Positions 11,836-23,797 of a stretch of 64,000 nucleotides of DNA are shown in pieces. Below the pieces are notes generated by a model that was given only the letters and a program-made list of their open reading frames with translations, was not told the DNA's origin and did no database searches. This DNA is from Diorhabda sublineata (lineage: Eukaryota; Arthropoda; Insecta; Coleoptera; Chrysomelidae). Every line of letters starts with the position of its first letter. Position 1 is the stretch's first letter. The translations under genes were made by a program, and so were the position numbers. Location of the stretch: NCBI RefSeq assembly GCF_026230105.1, contig NC_079483.1, positions 17,167,312-17,231,311 of the forward strand, written 5' to 3'.

Positions 11836-12480
11836 AGAAATGGTTCCAGAAGTACCTGGCACAACAAAGAAAAAACAAAAATTTTTTGGAAGAATATATT
11901 TATTTTTCAAAGTAATCTCCTTTCAGCTCCATACACTTTCCATAAGATGTTCAATAAGTTCAATTCCCTTTTTATAATAAGAATCGTCAAGCTCATCAAA
12001 ATATTCATTAACCGCCAACATTTTGGTCAACCGAGCCATTGGTGCAAGTCTGAGAACAAAAAATAATCCGAGGGGCTAAATCTGGCAAATAGGGTACATG
12101 AGGTAGCAATTCAAACTTCAATTCATTAAGTTTGGTTATTGCAATAAAGGATGTTGAAACTGTCGCATTGTCTTGATGAAACAAGACTTTCTTCTTAGTC
12201 AAATGCGGCCGTTTTTGCTTGATTACTTCGCTCAATACTCGCCGTTGATAGTTTTTCCTTTTACAAGATAATGAATGAAAATTATCCCACGCGCATCCCA
12301 AAAAACCGACGCCATGACCTTGCAAATGGAATTGTCTTTGCCTTTGCCTTCTTTGGATCCGGTTCAATCTTTTGATTATCCTTTTGTTTCGGGTGTGTTT
12401 AGTGGTTTCATCAATGGTTATAGAACGACGCAATAAACTAAGTAAGTTAATACAAATATGACTGTTTAACAACAAATTTA
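11836..12480 (-). mobile_element. mariner element, 5'-truncated, dead transposase
   Basis: The minus-strand frame at 12008-12541 encodes the C-terminal half of a mariner (DD34D) transposase. ITIDET carries the first catalytic aspartate, then come PHLTKKKVLFHQDNA with the second, and LPHVPYLPDLAP. The expected SDYFLF with the third aspartate is lost because one base is missing, giving RIIF instead. The first-to-second aspartate region is also disturbed after DET. The terminal inverted repeat at the low-coordinate end (about 11836-11860, GGTTCCAGAAGTACCTGG) follows a TA at 11834-11835. The N-terminal half and the other end are missing. It is the same family as the copies at 23.8, 35.5, 42.2 and 49.5 kb. 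Confidence 0.85.
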
Positions 12481-13190
12481 TTTGGAATAAATGGAAAAGA
12501 AAACACCTAGTATCCCCCTGTATATATTTTCGTTCATCCACTCTCTACTATTTTGTGTATTCTATTGGTTGATTTGCATATACGAGGATGCGGTTCTGAA
12601 AGGTCAACAAAAGAGCTGCGTACGTCTTTTCGGTAGATACAATCTTCGTTGTTGGATAAATTTATGAGCCGAATGCCTTGAGCAGGTGACTTATTCAACC
12701 AGGTGAATCAAAAAAACTCCCACAATTTTTTATTGCCGTTAAAACCTATGTCTTCGAGTAGTTGACATCGGGTGACGTTGACTGAAATGTATGAAACACG
12801 TAAAAAATGTTGTAACAGTAGGCATATTTCAATTTCGAGTATAAATTCGAAAGACGACCTAATATGACATATATTTATTCAACTTTTATATTTTGCTGTT
12901 GTATTAGCAATCGGAATGAAAAATGTATTAAAATATATGGGAAAAACAAGTACGAAATAGGCCGAAAACTTAATATTTTAACAACCAATTTTCAATTAAA
13001 ACAGATCTCAAATCAAGACTATTCAACAAAAAACACAACACAAGTTCTTAGAGGTATGGAGATGACGTTGGATTGTGCGAAAATCTTCGAGACCAAATAT
13101 ACTTAGACGGGTTGACAATGAACTGAAGATCACTGTACTGTATTAAATGAATCGTCCTATTTCGTTTTAAGTATACATAGTTGACTCAAA
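12481..13190. other. No feature recognised
   Basis: Spacer between two mariner-type elements. An 80-codon AT-rich frame at 12864-13106 has no recognisable motif. Confidence 0.4.
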
Positions 13191-13192
13191 TA

Positions 13193-14111
13193 CAAGAATG
13201 GTTCAAATATATTTTGAATAAACGCGCGAAAAATTTAGTGTCGTAAAAGCGACTGTATTGGATATTAAACTGATTTGCTATGAAGCGTGGTAAACAACTA
13301 GGACCACGTAACCTCATTTTTTAGATGTATTAATGTCAAATATAATGTAAACTCCGCGAAAATTTATCAAAAATTACTCGACCAATTCGAGGGTGAAAGA
13401 CTATTCAAGACACACTTGTATAAATGGAGTTTCGCATACCGAAAAGACCGAGAAATAGTTGCAGACTTGCCCCAGAACGGTGGGAGCGTCAGCGCTAGAA
13501 AAAAGGTCATTGTGGGTGACCTACGCAGTATTATACGCGATATGGCTAAAGAATCAGGCTTCAGCGTCGGTTGTATTAAGGAAATAAATCATAAACGGTT
13601 CGGTTACTGCAAAATCTCATCCAGATGGGTACCAAAAATGTTGAGAAAAATTCACACGCTGGGAAGTTTGCATGTATGCAGTATGTAAAAAAAATTATTG
13701 CACCACAGACGAGACTTGGTTACACCAATATATTCCAGAGAGCAAATGTTCGACTATGGAGTGGAGGAAGGAAGATGAAGGCGTGCCAGTTAAAGCGACG
13801 GCTTCACTATCAGTGAAGAAGGTGTACTGTACCTAGTTTTGGGACACCCTCCTTATATTCCCGATTTGTCGTCATGCGACTATCATTTATTTGGTCTGTC
13901 GTAAGAGGTACTTGGTGGACTACGAGTCGAAATACGTACGCGAATGGTTACCTGACAAAATAAGAGATTTTTACAAAAAAGGCATCCGAAAGCTTCCATA
14001 GAGAAGTTAAAGTGTATAGAGTAGGTCAATATCTAGGAAAAATTTCAGCTCTGTTACTTAATAATTCAATTTTTCACTGCAAAATTCCAGTTAATATTTG
14101 AATCACCCTCG
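13193..14111 (+). mobile_element. mariner-like element with both ends, internally deleted
   Basis: The left end (CAAGAATGGTTCAAATAT) and the right end (ATATTTGAATCACCCTCG) are inverted repeats, each abutting a TA at 13191-13192 and 14112-14113. The interior encodes a mariner transposase in pieces. From about 13350 the frame reads VNSAKIYQKLLDQFEGE and DREIVADLPQNGGSVSA, the helix-turn-helix region, then WVPKML, then CTTDETWLHQYIPESK with the first catalytic aspartate. The frame then jumps to HPPYIPDLSSCDYHLFG with the third. The segment with the second aspartate (HxDNAPAH) is gone, and at 919 bp the element is about 350 bp shorter than a typical mariner. A related copy ends at 45154. Confidence 0.85.
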
Positions 14112-14700
14112 TATAATGTTATAAACGTTATTCAATAATTATTTATCATTTCCAGAGTGCCAGTAATGCAATTAATTGAGATCGAGACAGGACAAATTGT
14201 TTATTATTTTTGGATAGGCTGTCGTTTTAAGATCGTTGCTGTGAAATCAGGCATGACACCAAAAAGACTGAAATTGAAACGAAAAGACACAGGACGAGTA
14301 AAAAGGACAGTATCGTAACCAAAGTTTACTATCTTTGATGTATGTCATATAAGCTACAGTTCACAGTAGAAGTTATCTGTACAGTTTTGCCTGCCCAAGA
14401 CAATCCAATGTCGCTAGCGCACGAAAAACTACACAGGTCAAGTCCCGTAGACGAATTGGTCTACTTCTGATTTATTATTTTTTTGTCAGAGGCAATAGCA
14501 GCTCAATAGTTTGTAGAATATGGTTGAATCCTCGGAATGAGAAATGTTCATGTAAACAGAACACAATTGACTTTTTCCATGTTAACCTCTAAACTCTAAA
14601 ACATACAAGAAATCGACCTGAACGGTATTTATACCAATGATGGTACTAGCACGGAATCAAGAATGGATACAGTAGTCTGAAGTTATGAATCTAGGTACTG
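14112..14700. other. No feature recognised
   Basis: AT-rich sequence without readable motifs. Confidence 0.4.
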
Positions 14701-14704
14701 TCTA

Positions 14705-14770
14705 CACCAATGTTTCCCAATCTTTTTCTTTCCATGACCCACCTAAGCCCTTCTAAAATTCTTATGCAAA
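14705..14770. mobile_element. Possible hAT-type transposon end
   Basis: CCAATGTTTCCCAATCTTTT, followed by a CATGACCCACC block, resembles the CAGTGTTTCCCAAxCTTTTT ends of hAT transposons. I could not locate a matching opposite end or an 8-bp duplication, so this is weak. Confidence 0.25.
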
Positions 14771-14946
14771 AATTTCAACATCAAAAAATTGAAATGATCT
14801 ATCCAGAAACTTAAATGAGGTTTTAGGAAAAAATTACTATTAAATTGTTAATGAAACATAGTTTAAATTAAAAACAAAAAATACGAAATTTACGACTAAA
14901 TACACACGTGGTTTTGAAGGAAAGAATTGCTTCTCAAACTCAGTTG

Positions 14947-15278
14947 TCATCGGTCAACTGACCCGTGACTTTGAGGCTGATCTTGGCTTACAGCACCACT
15001 TTTTGATTCAACTGCTTCTAAGTCGAGTGGTGCCTCTGCAATCAAATTGTTCACCTGTGTGGTGTGGGCTCCACGTAGGACAACACGGGTCTGGACATTC
15101 GTGCGAGGAATGAAAAGGATACAAAAGTCGTAGCAACCAATTTTATATTGAGCACCATCCATTTCGCACTGTCTGAGCTATTGTATAGGTGCCAATGTTT
15201 ACAACTCAAGATCTTTATCAGAGGCAATATGCATATGAATATATCGAGAAATATTAAAACTTCTTCCTTGGGCCTCAA
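14947..15278 (-). other. Two overlapping minus-strand frames, unrecognised
   Basis: Frames of 71 and 75 codons overlap at 14947-15162 and 15051-15278. GC content is higher than in the flanks, and the first frame is fairly polar (CKMDGAQYK-like start, acidic C-terminus). I recognise no family. It may be internal sequence of the possible hAT element or a decayed exon. Confidence 0.2.
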
Positions 15279-17870
15279 AATGCCCTCAAATTAATATATG
15301 TGGGAGATAATCCGTAGATGATTTAGGAATTCACAACGCCTTGTTTAATCTTTCGACATAACATGGAGGTAAATAAATTTAGCGAATGTATTGAGTCACA
15401 ATGATATTATGGTGCCTTATACCAAATGATACAGGATAACGTACATAAAATGAATTAGTCTTGATGTACATAGCAGTCAGCGTTTTAGCTTCGACGATTT
15501 GTTTTTCTTACTAGAATATTGAAAAATAGAAATCATGGATTAACAACCTTAAAAACTTTTAGCTCCAACCCAGTAATTTTTGGTGAAGAATCGATCAAAA
15601 TATGGTATGATGATTATATATTTCATCCCAAATATTCAATTGAATAATTGAGAATATTTTCTGTTAATAAAAATTAAAAATGAACAAGCTCATAAATTTA
15701 GAAACAGATTCCATTGAAAATTGTATTACATCATACCTGTCACGACGAATACAATCAATCATTTCTCTCTTGCGAAATTTAGAAGTCAGAAAATTAAAAT
15801 TTGAAAGGTACCCTGATCAAGAAGCACCCAATACCCGATGACATATGTTTTTGTTAAGTCTAAGAAGAATCGTAGCCGTTGCCAGACACTGAAGGTACTA
15901 GCGTGATGGACAGCTAAAAGTCATTAAGTAGGAGGGATATGGGGCGCGTGGCAATAGGCACACTTCCGTGCAAACCCCCGATAACAGTTGGTTAGCGAAC
16001 GTTCAAACACCGGAACCAAAAACTCAAAAACAACCAAACAACTGATTTTTGAGACCAGACAACAACATCGATACCGAGAAATCATCAAACATAATTGTTA
16101 TTCGCTGTTCTGTTTTTTCATTTAATATTGTAACTTTATTTCAAATGAAGTTTCTTGATATCCAAGTACACCAAAGTGTTACCCCCATTTTGTCCATTCA
16201 TTTATTATACTTAAACATTATATAAAATTTTGTAAAACGAACTAATACTTATTTTGAAAGGTAAGAATGATCTACATCTCTAAACGTATTTTGTCGAATT
16301 GGATCTTTTATTTATAATTTTGAAAAATTGATTCAACGGAAAGAAAAAATGTCAAGAAAATTGTTTCTCGAATTCTCCATAATCTGATCCTCGGTAATTT
16401 GTAATTGATAGAGAATGCAACAAAAATTATACGTATATATACAACTATTGTTTTAAGATGTTTTCATTAAAGACAGTTTATACAAAGTGGACATTTATTC
16501 TATTTTTAACTAACTATTCATTCATCTACTGGAAAAGTATCATATGCTATGAAAAATCTGCATACAAACAAAGGTTGCATTTGACGCGAGCTTTGTTTAC
16601 TGTATTATTTCTTGCGAATTATTAGATTGAACGTGTATTTATTGTTGAAATCAGTTCTTTTAACAGCTAATTTCACTTTTTATTCATTTTTACATGACTA
16701 AGTACGAACATCACACATCATCAACAAACGGAATAAACTTTTGACATTTTATAATACCTTAAATGCCATGAAACGGGAAGATTTCAATGATTATGTAACT
16801 ATAGTAGAGTTTATAATTTTGTACAATTTGTAAATCTTCGTAGAAGTTTCAGAATTGCATCAATCAAGTACTTTGTTGGTTAAGTACAACTTAACCAACA
16901 GTTATTTTCAAAAAATGACTGGAAAACAGCTTACTCCACGTCTGAGTCTTGTTATTCCATGATTTTACTTTCATGGAGTGATAATTCAGCCGGTTAGGTA
17001 CAGATTAGGTAGTTCTAGGCTTTGTATTTTTTAGAGAAAATGTCAACTGTCAAACTGTCAAAACCGTAAATGACGAAGTAAAAAATGAGGAAGTTCTTTC
17101 TGATTGATGTACTTCTTTATCAGTGTTACCGAAACATTTGGGATTTAAATATAAAAAGGAAGACAACGAACAAATATTGCCAACCTAACCTAAGCAAAAA
17201 GCAAGCTTTCTTCGAAAATATAGATAAAATTGTGATAGTGCATTTTCAAGAATAGATATATTTCTAGATAAAACAAAATTAAGTTCTTGGTAGTACAAAA
17301 ACATTAATTTTGTATTTTGTAGCTTACTCTGTATAACGATATTTATATCGAATGAATTTTGTTTAATATGTTGATGTTAACCATATAAGTAAAATATAAA
17401 CAATTACAAAAGATAAGTTTATATTCTAATTACCAATTCTTAAATGGCCGACTTCTGGAATTTTAGTCGTAACGATTATTTCTTCTGTGTTGACAGAAAT
17501 TTCGATTTGATTCGTATGATGATTGGTGCTGACGTATTGATCACGTGATGGAAGACATCCTTCGTTTCTTCTTTATACAGCATACGTTTGAAAGTAGTAT
17601 TTCGATAAAGACTTAAAGAAAAGTCAAAACGTCAAAATTAATAAATTAATCTTTTAAAAATTATCAAGAAAAACTAATTTTAAAACAGAAGATATCTAAA
17701 ATCAAGAACATCTAGATGCATTAATATATCAAAGAGTTTAAGAAATAAGAAATTAAAAAAATTTAATCAAAAAGTTAATAATGATACCGATTACTTTACA
17801 GAATATGACGATTGGGGGAAAGTTTTTCAAATCAACTGTCAGAAGAAAAACTTTTGTGAAATTTTTAATC
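15279..17870. other. AT-rich stretch, no supported gene
   Basis: A block at 15820-16080 is less AT-rich than its surroundings but shows no protein or RNA motif that I can name. TGTCAA words cluster near 17040-17060. Confidence 0.4.
16874..16900. repeat. 12-bp-arm palindrome
   Basis: TGTTGGTTAAGT (16874-16885) and ACTTAACCAACA (16889-16900) are perfect reverse complements around a 3-base spacer. Confidence 0.8.
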
Positions 17871-17886
17871 CAGGTGACTCCTAGTT

Positions 17887-18009
17887 AAATTCCGAATCAG
17901 TTCAGGACCGATCGCATGCGTACTTTCATTATAATCGTTCGTGGAGGGGAGAAAAGAGCGACAATTTTGAAAATGCGCATGCGATCGGTCCTGAACTGAT
18001 TCGGAATTT
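17887..18009. repeat. Inverted repeat with 34-bp perfect arms
   Basis: The left arm at 17887-17920 (AAATTCCGAATCAGTTCAGG and on to GCATGCG) and the right arm at 17976-18009 are perfect reverse complements separated by 55 bp. The arms are GC-richer than the flanks and contain CGATCGCATGCG, itself partly palindromic. Just outside, AGGTGACTCC and CCGGTGAA-type sequences show weaker complementarity. A small hairpin MITE is the simplest reading. A structured transcript is also possible. Confidence 0.9.
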
Positions 18010-18939
18010 GACCGGTGAATAAAGCTGCTAGTTCAGAGATTACGGATATTTAACTTCTATAAAAAAAACCTTATGGGATACAAAATAGGCAGATATAGAA
18101 ATTTCTGGAGGAAATAGTTGTCCGGAAGTGTACGGTAAATGATTGAGTAGAAGAATCATAATTACAGTCGAGACTATTATATTTTGGCATGAAAATAAGA
18201 TATTGGCATCTCTTTCGCGATCAGTACAACATTTGTATTATGTAGAGTGATAAGAGAAATTCTGTCTTTATTCTTAGTTTTATGAGATCAGCACTATAGC
18301 TAGAAAAATGTATAGATATTGAATAAAACCAAAACATTTTTTATTGAAGAATAATGAAAAATTATACCTTCACGTCTGTCTGACTGATATATTCAATAAT
18401 TTTTATTTTATCTATATTTACGAAAGTTTTTTCTAACCATCTGTTGTCTTGAACACGTGCGAACATTTAAAATCGACCAAAATTCATTATACCTAAAAGT
18501 CGATGGCAACCCTCAACGGTGGAAGAAGCTAATGTTGACGACATATGTTGTATAGAGAAAATTACTGCTTATTTCATGGAATACTCTTTTTTTTTGTAAT
18601 GACTAACATAAAAACTTGAATTTAACGTATTCAGAACATATGACAATATAAAAATAAAGTGAAAATTAACCAAGAAAACAAAACGAAATTTCCACACTTA
18701 CCAAAGATTGGTAACAACTCAGATCAGGTTCAGCAGGAGACTCGATTTGTTTTATATTCGATTTATTGTAGTGATTCCTTAAATTGGAAGAACTTAAGAA
18801 CGGTGAACGTTCTCAAAACGTTTTGTCATACGAATATTATTTTAGTTGTTTATAGATACTTGAAACATTCATATTGGTCAAAAACGGAATTGAATCTCGA
18901 TGATTTTCTCCAATTTTTGACATGAATTGAACCAACAGC

Positions 18940-19330
18940 AGTTCGCTCGACTTTTGGTGATAGGACAAAAATCACTCAAAAAAAGCTCCTGTCGATTAGT
19001 GCTGAAAAAATTCAAACGCTGTGCTTCAAAAGACGTAGAAAGTTTAATTCTGAATGGTACACCAGCATTTTTCTGACACCAAAAATCTTTTTTGAACAGT
19101 CAATACATCGAATTGATGGGCCTTCCGCCGTACAGCCCTTAAATGGTATCCAATGATTTCTTCTTATTCTTGTAGATCAAAAATAAATTGTGAGGTCAAC
19201 GTTTTTCTACCCGGTAATGGAAAAATATAATCAGCTCAAAGCATCCGTTTCTCCTCTTCCTCTGTAACTTTAGCATATTCAGCCAAGCGCCAAATGATTA
19301 TCAACTTTAAGGCCGTTTGAAATGATGCAA
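18940..19330 (+). pseudogene. mariner transposase fragment (NDFFLF lineage)
   Basis: The plus strand reads QYIELMGLPPYSP, then after a stop VSNDFFLFL, IKNKL and GQRFSTR. This matches the NIELMGHPPYSPDLAPNDFFLF / KNKLRGQRFS block around the third catalytic aspartate of a mariner-like lineage distinct from the HQDNA family elsewhere in the window. Stops and frameshifts are frequent. The minus-strand fragment at 26590-26930 looks like the N-terminal part of the same lineage. Confidence 0.65.
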
Positions 19331-19737
19331 GACAACGTGCAAAATAACAAAACTAAGTAAAAATAAACAAGAAAAAAGTGGTTAGTACATCACTAGCGAT
19401 AATTATAACTTCTGCTAGTTTGCTTTTGAAAAATGTGTGTCACAGAGAAGAGTATTAATCAAAATCCTAACCTCAAATTTCATTTAATAATTTGTGCGTA
19501 GCTTAACAATGAAAATAAAGCTAATAATCCAGTCAATTTAGGCATTCGAAGTTACGTAAATTCCCATCAAGCTGAAAAAATTGTTTAAAATACAATTGAA
19601 CATGGAATTTGGTGGATGTTCCCCATCATTATCGTGTATGAAAAAAAATGTATTCAAGGTCAAAGGACAAAAAATTGAGATTTTCGCAATTAAAAGCAAA
19701 ACGGTGAGTTTTATCACAAAAATTCATTTGACAAAAA

Positions 19738-20100
19738 TTGTAGATCATAAAATTATCTACAAAAAATGTATTAATACTTTTTTTCCTACAAGCCACTGTT
19801 TCTGAGATATAATGATTCAAAAAGTTGTAAAAGTTGTAGTATTTAATGGTTTCACCAATATATGAGAAGATTTGTGAGGGTTTGTGAGAAATTTCTGTTG
19901 ACTGGTGGGAACTGTCATAAGTTCATCAAATAAATTTTTAATTGATGAAAATGCTGCTAAAGTTCGAGGATGTTGCTCTGCAGCTTTGGTATTTTTCGTG
20001 CAATCATTATAACTTTCACAACTTTTTGAATCGTTATCGTGGCTCGTTGGAAAAAAATACTGATAGTTTTTTTTGTAGAATAATTTTATAATCTACAATT
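19738..20100. repeat. Imperfect inverted repeat, ~105-bp arms
   Basis: The left arm is about 19738-19840 and the right arm about 19998-20100. Matching blocks include TTGTAGATCATAAAATTAT against its complement ATAATTTTATAATCTACAA, and ATTCAAAAAGTTGT against ACAACTTTTTGAAT. Several indels and substitutions make the pair clearly old. The ~155-bp spacer has no readable coding sequence. It is probably a fold-back or MITE-like element. Confidence 0.75.
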
Positions 20101-22085
20101 TTATTTTTATGATATTTTAAATAATTTTACTGATTTTCGGCTTTATGGGCATTTATACAGCTTCACTCTTATTTTTTGGTCTAATTTGCCCAGACTTACG
20201 AAATTCAATTGATCTGTTGAGCCAAAAGTAACTAGATTTCTCCCAAGAATTGCAACTTGCACGAAATAAAACGACATCAAATCTATAATGTTGCAAATGT
20301 GAGATCTTGCATGAAACAATCTTGTATTGGTAACGTTTTGCTTAGAAAATAATTTTTTTCTGTTTTATACTTCCATAACTAAAACTCAAAAACTAGAGGT
20401 GATAAAAATCTTCTAATTATATTTTTGAAAATAGCATATCTTATGTAATCAGCAATAGCTAAGATAGTGATATAAATATGAGTAGGTTTTCAATTCCATC
20501 CCTTTTTTGTCCATTAAAAAGGGAGATAAACTATGCTAGACTTATGTTGATTCAAATTTATATTTGAAATTCGGAAAATTCAATTTAGAAATTAACAAAT
20601 TTCGTAATATATTATTCCAGCTTTCAAAAATAAATAATTTTATACTATAAAACTATAAAACGATTTAGATTTGCGACCAAGCAAATTATAATGTCGCCTC
20701 AGGTAAATTGGAAGTCGTAAGGTAGATGTTGTTAAGGTTGTAAGCCCATAATTAAACTTGGCGTTTGTCCGTTTAGATAAAATCTAGTAGTAAAGTGTGA
20801 AAATAGTAAATAATGGTCTAGATAAGTGCGAATTGCTTATAGCTTCTCAATTATTTAGATTTATTTGTTGCAAAGATCATAAAGTTAAAAGTATTTAGTA
20901 GTTTCGAATTTACAGTAGACGGGTTTTTACGCTATTCCTGGCGCTAAACTAAATTTATATCTATGATTATTTGAAGAAAATCCATTAAGATAAGCGTGTA
21001 TTTATTGAAAAAGATTTTGTTCTCAAAGATACTAACACCGACCAATTATAAGAATATGAACTTTTACTTATTACTGAGGATTACAAAGTAACTAAAATAA
21101 TGATGAAAATGTTAGTTATAGATATTCATTATATATAGTTACAAAATGGAAGTGTAGTGAAAAATTGTCTATTTGAAAAATACTTTGAGTAGTCAAAGAA
21201 CGATATTATTTCAGGAAACCAGATAGTTTTGAATATTTTCAAAAAAGCTAAAAAAACAAGCTTTTGAAGCAAGGAGCTTTTTGTATTTTTATTCGATTTA
21301 TTGTCAAAAAGGAAAATTTTTTCTTGAGTTCTAGTTATTAATAATGTACGTCTCGAGCAGAGGGTTGAATAAACTATGTGTTAATGACTTGTTGAATTTG
21401 CTTTTCATAACGTTAAAAATATTTTTCCAAAGCTTAGGTTCGAAAAGCCAGGTAATAAAACGATGTAATTAATTTCTATTTTACATTTTACATTACAACT
21501 ATTCAATGAATGATAAAATGAAAGAACATAATAAAATTTGAGATGAAAAAATTCGACAAAAGTTCTATCAATTTTTATTTTGTAATAGTAATATTAAAAG
21601 TACAACTGTGAGCATTATTAATTTGAAGTTACATTATTATTGGTACTTGAATTGGAAACATTTAAGAGTTCAAAGAAATAACATCGTCTATAGTTATGTT
21701 AGTACGTATTGGATTGCTGGTAGGATTTTGCTCGAACTATTTGTTCCCGTTAATATTTTCACTACGGAATCCATTTTGTTCTTTATTGAGTCGTCCACGT
21801 AACCCTCCGCAACTGTGTTGGATTTCCACCCACCGCGCTTCTTTAGTTGGCCGAAGAGCGTCCAAATGTATGCCCAGTTTTGGATTAGGTAAATTTAAAT
21901 ATGTTGCGATAAGCCAGGGGATTTTTGAAAAGGTTTGGTACCTACAACTTGGGTTTTTTATTTTTCATTTCTATACTGCAAAAAGAAATCAACCCCCTAT
22001 ATTCGTAATTTATAATTTCTTATACCGGTTTCGATAAAAACGTTGTTTAGTGAAATAATACTTTTCATTTTCACTATAAATTGAT
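20101..22085. other. AT-rich stretch, no supported gene
   Basis: The longest frame is 113 codons at 21696-22037. I do not recognise it. A less AT-rich block at 21780-21880 has no identifiable motif. Confidence 0.4.
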
Positions 22086-22086
22086 C

Positions 22087-22280
22087 TCAATATGTCTGTT
22101 CATAAAATAAGATTCTCTGTTTTGACATTTGTATTTTGCATTTAAAAATGTTTACCAAACTCAATCTATTGTCAGGTATTTCAGGTATGTCCGGAGCTTG
22201 CAACAGAAACTTATTAATTTCTTCACGGGAAAATATTTTAGATTTTTTGGGTCTATAGCCAACTGATTTATTTTTCAAAT
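22087..22280 (-). pseudogene. Possible tyrosine-recombinase-type (Crypton-like) fragment
   Basis: The minus-strand 63-codon frame contains GYRPKKSKIFSREEINKFLL followed by QAPDIPE. This resembles the KKSKxFTxEEVxKFLxEAPD block that begins the recombinase domain of a family of insect proteins related to Crypton transposons. The frame degenerates after about 40 residues, before any catalytic R/H/R/Y residue, so only the entry to the domain is visible. The family call comes from memory of that motif and needs a profile search. Confidence 0.4.
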
Positions 22281-22309
22281 ATACAAATATACATTAGGGT
22301 GCATTTCAG

Positions 22310-22560
22310 TTTTGAATAAGTCGACCAAAGTGTTGAAAACTTCCCTCGATTTCTCTGGGAGAAGATTCATAGTCGCTGCAGTTGCCGATTCAACGATCGT
22401 CGAACCCGGAGATTAACGTTTTAGCCCGCTCGGCAAACGAACACAATTAAAGTGGTGGGATATACTAACAGTGATTCACTTGCTCTCAGTCCACAGGAGA
22501 GTTACAACCAAACTCACAAGCTCACAAACTTACAAACCCACATGCAGGTGAAGCTAATAA
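22310..22560. other. GC-richer block of unknown nature
   Basis: The block is clearly less AT-rich than its flanks and contains CpG-rich words (CGATCGTCGAACCCGG, GCCCGCTCGGC). No frame or terminal repeat was recognised. It may be an untranslated exon, a promoter or a transposon end. Confidence 0.25.
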
Positions 22561-23429
22561 AAGCGTGTTAAAAAGACAATAATCCAAGAGAAAATAGAAC
22601 TGAATGTGTGAAATTTGTTGAGAGACCTATTGGAGATTTTTTACGGAGCTTATGTATTTTTTACTTGGCATGACTATGACAACGTATCACTTGGTTCCAG
22701 AAAAGAAATCTCTGGTTGCAAACCGTTATATTTCTGAACAAATACATGTTTTTTTTTAGAATAAAATACCAATACTACACAAAATTCAATCAAAAATTAA
22801 CAAACGATAGATATTTGGCAAATACTAAAAGAACCTCCTTGCTGACGAATTTTAGACAAAATTTCGATCATGGCGTGGGTATTGCTAAATTCTCTGAATT
22901 TTACACTAGTTGTAGTTGTAGTAGATCATCTCAGCTCTGATACTTCATTTATTCCCAAATATTCAATGTTTTTTACTTTTTCCACACTATTTAGTTAGTG
23001 TGTATTATATTTTTTTATATATTATCCGTTATGTCACACATAACAACAGTAAAGAAAGACAAAATACAGAAATTAGTGACAAGCTAATCAATTATATAAT
23101 AATTTGTGACTTTAATGGTATGTTATTAAAATTTTTTTTAAACCAAAATTCACTTAGTCGCACATAACCCCAAATTAAATATAATTTGATTTAAAGAATA
23201 TTAGTAACTAGCCTAAAATAATTTTTATCTTTTTTCAAAGAATGTGGGGAACGAATTCTGAAATACATATGATTTATTTTGAATCTTCATTTTTAACTGT
23301 TAACTTTTCAACTTCAACATCAGCATCCATTCTTGACTTCATTCATTTTTAAATATAGAACTGGACATACGTAGTGCGGCTAATGAGTTCTTAGTCTAAC
23401 ATAGAAAGAAAGGTCATAATAAATGAAGA
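22561..23429. other. No feature recognised
   Basis: AT-rich sequence with short frames only. Confidence 0.4.
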
Positions 23430-23715
23430 AAACCATGATTATTTTTCAATATATTCCCCCTTCGATTCCACAAACTTTTTAGAATACCACAGTGAAGTTT
23501 TCGTGCCACTATAAAAATATCATGTATGTTTAGAGTAAAAATCTTCGCCTGTTTAATTCCATCGTCGTTGTTAAATACTTAACCTCTTAACCTTCAGGTT
23601 TGTGAACAGAGAATATAGTCGGTCGAGGTCAGTTCAGGACTATTTGGTGGTTGTTTAATTGATGTGGAGCTACATTCTTGGATAATAGTCTCGGAAATCA
23701 GAGCAGTGTAGAGTG
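23430..23715 (-). pseudogene. mariner-type transposase C-terminal fragment
   Basis: In minus-strand order the translation reads KQPPNSPELTSTDYILCSQT, matching HPPYSPDLxxSDYHLFPxLK with the third catalytic aspartate kept. It ends about 200 bp later as FVESKGEYIEK and a stop, the usual CIExKGEYIEK finish of mariner transposases. Upstream parts are missing. It differs from the plus-strand mariner that starts 80 bp further on. Confidence 0.6.
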
Positions 23716-23797
23716 AAGCATTAACTAAGCAAGCGCACACTTCATATTGATTTTAGTCTAATTTCATCAGTGAAAACTTAAGGAAAACTGCTGTATA

